A stretch of DNA of 64,000 nt from Cherax quadricarinatus (lineage: Eukaryota > Arthropoda > Malacostraca > Decapoda > Parastacidae), in assembly GCF_038502225.1 (NCBI RefSeq), contig NC_091303.1, positions 31,187,414 to 31,251,413 of the forward strand, in the 5' to 3' direction. Each line of letters opens with the position of its first letter. Positions within the stretch are counted from its first letter, which is position 1. The notes below the pieces were generated by a model that saw only the letters and a program-made list of their open reading frames with translations, ran no database searches and was not told the origin of the DNA. Below, in pieces: positions 56,770-64,000 of this stretch. The position numbers and the translations under genes are program-made.

Positions 56770-57507
56770 TCTACTTTTCTCATATATTATGTGTACTATA
56801 CACTGTACAGTCACTATACAGGCACTGTACATCCACTTTGCAGTCACTGTTCACTATGCCAAGTACAGTTGCTTGAGTTCATGACACTCTTCAATGCAGG
56901 GTTCCATGAACAGTGGAGTTTTGCCAGTTTTACACATGAATTGTGTGTCCTTGCATTTCCTCATTTTTATGGTGCTGTTACAACATACATAACATATCTG
57001 AGGATATTTCTTCTCAGTGGAAGGAAGTGGTGTTATGTAGTACTTCATAGCTCATCAGGATTTTCCTTGCTTGATGGGGCATCTGTAGTGGCAGCAGCAC
57101 TCTATGTATCTTCATTATCATACTCCAAGTATTCATCACTATCTTCAGTACTAGAATCAACCTGGGCAAACTAAATGGCCAATAGACTTTGGAATGAGGG
57201 GATGTCTAGCACAAGACATGTTGGTATGGTACCTTGAGGCAAACCGTTCCCACAGTGCCCTGATTAGTGGAGGAATTTTTTGTTGAAGATCACACCAACA
57301 GTGAAGGACTACTTTATACTGTGTAGGCCTAACATTCCCGATTACAGCCATTTTGAGGATGCTAGACTTTAAACATTGATCTACATGTGTGACAGTATAC
57401 ACACACACCTGTTGATCTACATGTATGACAGTATACACACACCTTTTGCTCTACATATGTGACAGTATACACACACTTGTTGATCTACATGTGTGACAGT
57501 TTAAGGG
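56770..57507 (-). pseudogene. Decayed piggyBac remnant: acidic region fused to the Cys-rich domain
   Basis: The minus-strand frame 56854-57048 encodes 'CYVCCNSTIKMRKCKDTQFM' and 'MEPCIEECHELKQL', which align with the carboxyl zinc-binding domain of P1. Directly upstream (57050-57170) is an acidic stretch like the transposase amino end, so the whole catalytic domain is missing. The right end, inverted, begins CCCTTAAACTGTC next to TTAA at 57508-57511. The left end was not located. It is a different piggyBac family from P1 and P2. Confidence 0.75.
57379..57500. repeat. Subterminal minisatellite, about 35-bp unit
   Basis: Nearly four units of 'GATCTACATGTGTGACAGTA' followed by 'TACACACAC' and a short variable part, ending at the piggyBac-like terminus. 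Confidence 0.85.
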
Positions 57508-57632
57508 TTAACCAAAATATATATTGTAGATATAGGGTAGAAGCAGGAGGTTTTGGCTTCTGTGAAACACAGTGAAGGAGAGAGCTAGAAAAAAAAGTGA
57601 AAGTGTAAAGGGTGAATAAAGAGACGGAGGTA

Positions 57633-58073
57633 CATCTACCATCCGACTTACGACCGAGCTTGGTTCCGACCAACCAGTCGTAAGTCAAAATTCACGCAAG
57701 TCGAACTTTACTACTGAATATCAACATCACATTTTTGTAATGACTTTATTGTTTTATTTTGGTATTTCATTTTTTACTTTACTTTTTATGCTGTTAGTAC
57801 AGTGGACCCCCGCTTAACGATCACCTCCAAATGCGACCAATTATGTAAGTGTATTTATGTAAGTGCGTTTGTACGTGTATGTTTGGGGGTTGAAATGGAC
57901 TAATCTACTTCACAATATTCCTTATGGTACTGGCACCTGAACATAACTGGAATGAAAAAAGTTCACTGTGTACAACACAAACAGTTGTTTATTTCCCAGA
58001 AATTTGGCATAAAAAACACGGTCGTAAGTCGAGTGGTCGTATGTCGAGCAGGTCATAAGTCGAATGGTAGGTG
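57633..58073. mobile_element. Z: TA-flanked MITE with a nested Tigger MITE
   Basis: The ends CATCTACCATCCGACTTACG and, inverted, CACCTACCATTCGACTTATG are flanked by TA. A second MITE, related to 2709-2911 in reverse orientation and lacking part of one end, lies at about 57800-57970. Non-coding. Located 180 bp before an ABHD12-like exon. Confidence 0.85.
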
Positions 58074-58253
58074 TATATATTTTTAAGATTGTAGTGTTTT
58101 ATAATAATTTTATTTTGATGGTACTGGGGTTGAAGCCAAATACTCTCTCCCTCATCACCTGTGATTGGACCACACTTATGTAGCTATAATCATATGTTAT
58201 ACACAATATTACATGTCTGATCATTATTTTTTGTTTGCTCTTCACGCTTGCAG
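58074..58253 (+). other. Intron segment before ABHD12-like exon
   Basis: AT-rich sequence with a good polypyrimidine tract and acceptor (TTCACGCTTGCAG ending 58253). No element recognised. Confidence 0.6.
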
Positions 58254-58371
58254 AGTGTCAACACATGCAGTTGGAGACTTATGCTTAGAGGGTGACCATC
58301 CTGCAGCTCTGGTGCTGGAATCGCCCTTCAATAACATAAAAGATGAAATAAAATTCCACCCACTTTCATCA
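58254..58371 (+). CDS. ABHD12: ABHD12-like serine hydrolase, internal exon (post-nucleophile exon)
   Basis: A 118-bp exon from acceptor GCTTGCAG (ending 58253) to donor GTAAGT at 58372. Its first base completes the glycine codon begun by the 36527-36659 exon, and it ends in phase 0. It encodes 'VSTHAVGDLCLEGDHP', 'AALVLESPFNNIKDE' and 'IKFHPLSS'. The L-V-L-E-S-P-F-x-N-I segment is the strand and loop following the nucleophile helix and is highly typical of ABHD12. Downstream exons with the catalytic Asp and His are not visible by 64000. Confidence 0.9.
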
Positions 58372-58429
58372 GTAAGTTTAAATTACCCATTAGAGCTTTT
58401 TTTTAATGCCATGATTTTTTACCCCCTCC

Positions 58430-58870
58430 CCCCAAAAAAAAAGTCACCATCATTCAGTCAATAGCTCTCTTGCTAGAAGTGTGAAGACATCATATTTCAA
58501 ATGATGCTCTTATTACAACACCCCCACCCCCTTCCCAAGAGTGCAAGTACTGCTCTTCTCACCTCCAGAACTCAAATCTGGCTACCAAGTTTTCCTGGAT
58601 GAGTTGAAATAAATGGTTTTTGGGACTTGACGATCTGTTGGAGTATGACCTAGGTAACATTTTGTAAAGAGATTCAGGGTAACCGGTTAGCTGGACTTGA
58701 GTCCTGGAGGTGAGAAGTACATTGCCTGCACTCTGAAGGAGTTGTGGGGATATTTTGAAGTTTGGAGGGGCATTTGAATTGTAGTGTCTGCACACCTCTG
58801 AAAGACACTGATGGAGAAAATGAAAGTGTTTCTCTTTTGCATCACACTACTTTGGTGGGAAACAGCCAGT
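58430..58870. repeat. Inverted pair of LINE-A 3' UTR/tail fragments
   Basis: 58440-58600 resembles the LINE-A 3' UTR in minus orientation ('CACCATCATTCA', then 'GAGTGCAAGTACTGC', 'CCAGAACTCAAATCTGGC'). 58610-58870 resembles the same region in plus orientation ('GGACTTGAGTCCTGGAGG', 'CTGCACTCTGAAGGAG', 'CTTTGGTGGGAAACAGCCAG'). Together they form an imperfect palindrome with arms of about 150 bp. Both copies are diverged. Non-coding. Confidence 0.75.
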
Positions 58871-59694
58871 GTTAATAAAAATCATCTTAGATAAAATCCT
58901 AATTATTATATCTATAGTTGTTGACCAATTTCATCAGAACAAATATGAACCCTCCATGCATTCATAAAATAAACATTTGTAAAATTTAAATTCATTTGTT
59001 AAAAAAAATAATTGAAAAGAATGTGTTTAAATATTTGTTATATTCATTTTAATAAACTGACATTTGTAAGAAACCAGAAATTAATTGGTTGTGAAATGCC
59101 CTGTTCATAAGTGTGGATGTTGATTAATTAGATGATTGTAAAATGGGAATCCACTGTAGTTCCAAAGTGTGTAAGAGCAGTTTCAGTTTTTTCATGGAGA
59201 TGTATTACTAGTTAGGAACCAACCAGGTGATGTATCATATGATGAAAGGATTCATGGTTTTCACCCCACCAGTTCTCCAGCCTTACTTTGCCAAGTCATA
59301 TGTTTTAACATAACTTGTGCACTAATCCTCATATACATAAAAGCAGGCTAGAAGCATTGGGTATGACACCTAGCTGATGAGTAAAAAAAAAGAGACATAA
59401 TCACATTCAAGATTATTTAAAAGGATCCAAAAGAATTGACAAGAAGTGCTTCCTAACCCTGTCAGCTAGTGGAACGTGAAGAACTAGAGGCTATGATTAT
59501 AAACTGAGTAAGAAGAGCTCTCAAAATGACACTTGAAAGTTTTGTATTGCTGAGTGTTAGAATAATGAAATGGTTTACAGGAAGAGGTAATAAGTGCTAA
59601 AACTACTGGAAACTTTGAAAGATTTTCTTGATATATTAAATGCTAAAGGTGATAAACAACAAGCCTAGTTTTACTTTTGAAAGACAAATAGATA
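58871..59694 (+). other. Intron sequence with a faint LINE-end-like trace
   Basis: AT-rich. Around 59450-59650 the text ('AAACTTTGAAAGATTTTC') faintly resembles the degraded carboxyl tail of a LINE RT, but no frame survives. I see no gene here. Confidence 0.45.
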
Positions 59695-60160
59695 ATAGGT
59701 TGATAGACAGCAACCGCCCAGGGAGGTACTACCGTACTGTCAAGTGAATGTAAAACGGAAGCCTGTGTTTGTTTTACATGATGTTAGGATTGTTGGCGTC
59801 TTTTTTTCTGTCTCATAAACATGCAAGATTTCAGGTACCTCTTGCTACTTCTACCTACGATTAGGTCACACTACACATACATGTACAAGCATATACACAC
59901 CCCTCTGGGTTTTCTTCTATTTTCTTACTAGTTCTTGTTCTTGTTTTATTTCCTCTTATCTCCATGGGGAAGTGGAACAGAATTCTTCCTCCGTAAGCTA
60001 TGCGTGTTGTAAGAGGCGACTAAAATGCCAGGAGCAAGGGGCTAGTAACTCCTTCTCCTGTATATAGTGTATTACTAAATGTGAAAGGAGAAACTTTTGT
60101 TTTTTCTTTTGGGCCACCCCGCCTCGGTGGGATACGCCAGTGTGTTGAAAGAAAGAAAGT
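59695..60160 (+). mobile_element. mini-A3: LINE-A derivative (5' leader joined to 3' tail)
   Basis: It starts TAGGTTGATAGACAGCAACC, follows the LINE-A leader ('ACACTACACATACATGTACA', 'GGGGCTAGTAACTCCTTCTC'), then joins directly to the tail ('GGGCCACCCCGCCTCGGTGG') and ends in GAAAGAAAGAAAG. The same arrangement and nearly the same length as mini-A1 and mini-A2 show that this is one family rather than independent deletions. No clear target duplication was identified here. Confidence 0.82.
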
Positions 60161-61123
60161 ATACACACTCATCTGAATTTTCTTTAATTTTATCTAAAGA
60201 GCTCTTGTTCTTATTACTTTTCCTTTCTTATCCATGGGGAAGTGGAATAAGAAGGTTTCTTCTGTAAGCCATGCATGTTGTAAAGTCAACTAAAATGCCC
60301 GAAGCAATGGGCTAGTAACCCCTTTTCCTGTATGGCCTGCTACCTTAGATATACCTTTGAAGAGTTTTGAAAGTTTACTATCTGGTGTTTGCCTGGTCAA
60401 CCAGGCTGTTGCTGCTGGAGGCCCGCTGCATCACATATCCATCACAGCGTGGTTGATCTGGTACCTGGTGAAGATACTTGTCCAATTTCCTCTTGAAGGC
60501 TACTACACTTGTTCCATCTGTGTTTCTGATATCTTCTGGTAAGATGTTGAATAGTCTGGGACCCCGGATGTTGATACAGTGTTCCCTTATTGTCCCTACC
60601 ACATCCCTGCTCCTCAAAGTGGGATGTATCATTGTGTGTGGTTGTACTGCGAATGATAAGGAGATGATTGTGGATGTTATGAATGAAAAGAAGCTGGATG
60701 TTTTGGCTCTAAGTGAAACAAAGCTGAAGGGAGGAGGAGAGTTTCAGTGGGAAGAAATAAATGGGATTAGGTCAGGGGTTTCTAATAGAGTTAGAGCTAA
60801 GGAAGGAGTAGCAGTAATGTTAAAGGATAAGTTATGGCAGGAAAAGAAGGAATATAAATGTATAAATTCAGGGATTATGTGGAGTAAAATAAGGATTGGA
60901 TGTGAAAAGTGGATTTTAGTAAGTGTTTATGCACCTGGAGAAGAGAGAAGTGTAGAGGAGAGAGAAAGAGATTTTGGGAAATGTTGAGTGGGTGCATGGG
61001 GAGTTTTGAACCAGTTGAGAGAGTACTTGTGGTTGGAGATCTCAATGCTAAAGTGGGTAAAAATGTTGTAGAGAGAGTAGTAAGTAAATTTGGGGTGCAA
61101 GTGGCAAATGAAAATGGGACCCT
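60161..61123 (+). pseudogene. LINE-A5: leader and endonuclease fragment, interrupted by LINE-C
   Basis: 60161-60335 matches the LINE-A leader. After a LINE-C insert (60336-60613), the endonuclease frame starts near 60614 and reads 'MIVDVMNEKKLDVLALSETK', then 'YAPGEERSVEERER'. It shifts frame near 60960-60985 and continues with 'VVGDLNAKVGKNVVE' (frame 60909-61127). It is cut off by a pB-N at the TTAA at 61124-61127; the rest lies beyond the window. Confidence 0.85.
60336..60613 (-). mobile_element. LINE-C fragment, second copy
   Basis: The minus-strand frame 60378-60632 encodes 'GPRLFNILPEDIRNTDG' and 'FKRKLDKYLHQVPDQP', matching the copy at 1-310. The 3' end motif CAAAACTCTTCAAAGG is present at about 60350-60367. 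It interrupts LINE-A5 between leader and ORF. Confidence 0.82.
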
Positions 61124-61127
61124 TTAA

Positions 61128-62141
61128 CCCTTTGAGGGTCGAAAAGGCCCTCTCCGAGACTTGTTCTCAGGGTCGGCCAAATTTCAAAAAAAAAAAAAAA
61201 CATTCTTATGAAAAGATAGAGAATGATTTCCCGATCATAATGACACCAAAAGTATGAAATTTGATAGAAAACTTACAGAGTTATGCTCTCGCGAAGTTAG
61301 CGGTCTCGGCGATGTTTATGCATCAGCGATTTTGCCCACTTTGAGCCCTATTTTCGGCCAATTTCACTGTACTAGTCGACAAAAAACATGAATATTTCGC
61401 TAGAACTCCATTTTTTCTATCGATTGAGTGCAAGAAACCATCCATTTACCAATTTCAACTATCCAGTACAGTGGTCAGAATTTAGCAATTTTGCCAATTT
61501 CACACAAATTTCAAAAGATGCCAATTTCCGAATAGGGTCCAGAATAAGCAAGACATTCCTGGCACTAAAATGACATTTCCTCTGTTCATTAGTCACATCC
61601 CAAGGCCCCTCTTACATTCTTTTGCTTTACACTTTGAATTTTTATTCTCACAAAAAATAGAACATTTACTGTTATGCAGACTACTGCATTAGTGTAGAAA
61701 TGGTGTAGAAATGGTATAAATAATATCAGCGCACTTGCGAAAGAATATTAGACTCACCAGTTGACGTGTATTGGACGCTTGGCATGATTTGTTTACTTTT
61801 GAACTTTGGTAAAAATCGAACATTTCTGCTGCTTTGAGCTCAATTTCAAGGTACTTTTCATTGTAAAACCAGTCAAAATCATCTCAATTTCTGTAATACG
61901 TCTTCCATTCTATAAAATGAGATCAAGAAAACTAGAATACAACAATAAATACCATATGAAAATATAGTGCAAAGTCGCTGTTTTATTCCCAAAAAATGGT
62001 CAAAGTTTTTTTTCTCATTATGCACTGTGTGCTGCAGGATTTTTTTTTATACTGTGCACACTGACCACATAGACCCATTCTTTCATATGTAGGCCTACCA
62101 GCTTTCTCCCACTAGATTTGAGGCCGCTAGAATTTAGGCGC
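61128..62141. mobile_element. pB-N7: non-autonomous piggyBac element, right end displaced by LINE-A4
   Basis: Preceded by TTAA at 61124-61127. The left end CCCTTTGAGGGTCGAAAAGG is of the P1 type. The interior is collinear with pB-N4 (25415-26486). It stops at 'CGCTAGAATTTAGGCGCAC', about 70 bp before the expected right end, where LINE-A4 begins. The missing terminus is expected after LINE-A4, outside the window. Confidence 0.85.
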
Positions 62142-64000
62142 ACTATTATTTATTATTTTTATTATCACACTGGCCGATTCCCACCAAGGCAGGGTGGCCC
62201 GAAAAAGAAAAACTTTCACCATCATTCACTCCATCACTGTCTTGCCAGAAGGGTGCTTTACACTACAGTTTTTAAACTGCAACATTAACACCCCTCCTTC
62301 AGAGTGCAGGCACTGTACTTCCCATCTCCAGGACTCAAGTCCGGCCTGCCAGTTTCCCTGAAGCCCTTCATAAATGTTATTTTGCTCACACTCCAACAGC
62401 ACGTCACGTATTAAAAACCATTTGTCTCCATTCACTCCTATCAAACACGCTCACGCATGCCTGCTGGAAGTCCAAGCCCCTCACACACAAAACCTCCTTT
62501 ACCCCCTCCCTCCAACCTTTCCTAGGCCGACCCCTACCCCGCCTTCCTTCCACTACAGACTGATACACTCTTGAAGTTATTCTGTTTCGCTCCATTCTCT
62601 CCACATGTCCAAACCACCTCAACAACCCTTCCTCAGCCCTCTGGACAACAGTTTTGGTAATCCCGCACCTCCTCCTAACTTCCAAACTACGAATTCTCTG
62701 CATTATATTCACACCACACATTGCTCTCAGACATAACATCTCCACTGCCTCCAGCCTTCTCCTCGCTGCAACATTCATCACCCATGCTTCACACCCATAT
62801 AAGAGCGTTGGTAAAACTATACTGTCATACATTCCCCTCTTTGCCTCCAAGGACAAAGTTCTTTGTCTCCACAGACTCCTAAGTGCACCACTCACCCTTT
62901 TCCCCTCATCAATTCTATGATTCACCTCATCTTTCATAGACCCATCCGCTGACACGTCCACTCCCAAATATCTGAATACTTTCACCTCCTCCATACTCTC
63001 TCCCTCCAATCTGATATCCAATCTTTCATCACCTAATCTTTTTGTTATCCTCATAACCTTACTCTTTCCTGTATTCACTTTCATTTTTTTTCTTTTACAC
63101 ACCCTACCAATTTCATCCACCAATCTCTGCAACTTCTCTTCAGAATCTCCCAAGAGCACAGTGTCATCAGCAAAGAGCAACTGTGACAACTCCCACTTTA
63201 TGTGTGATTCTTTATCTTTTAACTCCATGCCTCTTGCCAAGACCCTCGCATTTACTTCTCTTACAACCCCATCTATAAATATATTAAACAACCACGGTGA
63301 CATCACACATCCTTGTCTAAGGCCTACTTTTACTGGGAAATAATTTCCCTCTTTCCTACATACTCTAACTTGAGCCTCACTATCCTCGTAAAAACTCTTC
63401 ACTGCTTTCAGTAACCTACCTCCTACACCATACACCTGCAACATCTGCCACATTGCCCCCCTATCCACCCTGTCATACGCCTTTTCCAAATCCATAAATG
63501 CCACAAAGACCTCTTTAGCCTTATCTAAATACTGTTCACTTATATGTTTCACTGTAAACACCTGGTCTACACACCCCCTACCTTTCCTAAAGCCTCCTTG
63601 TTCATCTGCTATCCTATTCTCCGTCTTACTCTTAATTCTTTCAATAATAACTCTACCATACACTTTACCAGGTATACTCAACAGACTTATCCCCCTATAA
63701 TTTTTTCACTCTCTTTTATCCCCTTTGCCTTTGTACAAAGGAACTATGCATGCTCTCTGCCAATCCCTAGGTACCTTACCCTCTTCCATACATTTATTAA
63801 ATAATTGCACCAACCACTCCAAAACTATATCCCCACCTGCTTTTAACATTTCTATCTTTATCCCATCAATCCCGGCTGCCTTACCCCCTTTCATTTTACC
63901 TACTGCCTCACGAACTTGCCCCACACTCACAACTGGCTCTTCCTCACTCCTACAAGATGTTGTTCCTCCTTGCCCTATACACGAAATCACAGCTTCCCTA
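62142..64000 (-). mobile_element. LINE-A4: 3' half, continues past the window edge
   Basis: The tail (CACTGGCCGATTCCCACC at about 62167) and 3' UTR are followed on the minus strand by RT up to the window edge. It is closely similar to the 3' half of LINE-A3. Inserted in pB-N7 with an ATT-rich junction. Confidence 0.9.
62404..63990 (-). pseudogene. LINE-A4 RT with one visible nonsense codon
   Basis: A single frame from the window edge to 62404 is broken only by a TGA near 63705, where the relatives have the cysteine of 'RECKNYRGISLLS'. The motifs are intact: 'AGIDGIKIEMLKAGG', 'FMDLEKAYDRVDR', 'GLRQGCVMSPWLFNIFID', 'FADDTVLLGD' and 'RWFGHVERM'. Apart from that stop it looks young. The endonuclease part is off the window. 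Confidence 0.9.

Noticed and set aside
58871..59694. Another LINE carboxyl end on the + strand near 59450-59650
   Set aside because: Only a faint resemblance with no surviving frame; not enough to support a feature.
1..64000. CRISPR arrays, tRNA or rRNA genes, bacterial operons, LTR retrotransposons
   Set aside because: No regularly spaced direct repeats with unique spacers, no cloverleaf with A and B boxes, no rRNA-like sequence and no LTR pair or integrase motif were seen on either strand.

Overview
The window is eukaryotic, animal-type DNA. It carries three internal exons of one host gene, with canonical splice sites and a preserved reading frame, spread over about 42 kb of transposon-filled introns. 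The gene is an ABHD12-like serine hydrolase on the + strand. The mix of single-ORF RTE-like LINEs, CR1/Jockey-type LINEs, piggyBac families and Tigger-like elements suggests an arthropod, most likely a decapod crustacean. That taxonomic call is inference. No bacterial, plasmid, phage or CRISPR feature was seen.

Host gene: exon 16308-16516 (HGN oxyanion-hole motif), exon 36527-36659 (GHSLG nucleophile elbow) and exon 58254-58371. The phases are compatible and the introns are 20,010 and 21,594 bp.

Names used here. LINE-A: about 3.7 kb, one ORF with endonuclease plus reverse transcriptase (RT), RTE-like. LINE-B: CR1/Jockey-like with ORF1 and ORF2. LINE-C and LINE-D: RT carboxyl-terminal fragments. 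P1 to P4: piggyBac copies carrying a transposase. pB-N: non-autonomous piggyBac elements of about 1.0-1.3 kb. Y1 and Y2: two copies of a Tigger/mariner-like element with GGGCCCC-type ends. X, W, Z: other TA-flanked terminal-inverted-repeat (TIR) elements. mini-A: short LINE-A derivatives made of the 5' leader joined to the 3' tail.

Layout. (i) 1-16307: a LINE-C end, then a decayed LINE-A split by a hAT-like element (1449-15891). That element holds Y1 (1947-15723), which in turn holds two pB-N elements, P1, P2 and the ORF-intact LINE-A1. (ii) First intron (16517-36526): an old LINE-B copy (LINE-B2, 16610-34976) split by W, LINE-B1, a Tigger transposon, P4 and a pB-N, followed by a LINE-A fragment. 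(iii) Second intron (36660-58253): frameshifted LINE-A6, then Y2 (40814-56757). Y2 contains a minisatellite-bearing TIR element, a pB-N and X. X contains a deleted Tigger and LINE-A3; LINE-A3 contains P3; P3 contains LINE-B3. A decayed piggyBac remnant and Z follow. (iv) 58372-64000: an inverted pair of LINE-A 3' tails, a mini-A, a LINE-A endonuclease fragment interrupted by LINE-C and pB-N, and LINE-A4 running off the window edge.

The elements interact through mobilisation in trans. P1 and P2 encode full-length transposases between matching ends, and the pB-N elements share those ends. LINE-A1 has an open ORF, and the mini-A elements carry LINE-A termini. I did not find a new defence or metabolic system. 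The most unusual items are the LINE-B3/transposase fusion ORF, the LINE-A mini-elements, the co-varying subterminal palindromes of the piggyBac families and repeated piggyBac capture at one TTAA in a tandem repeat.
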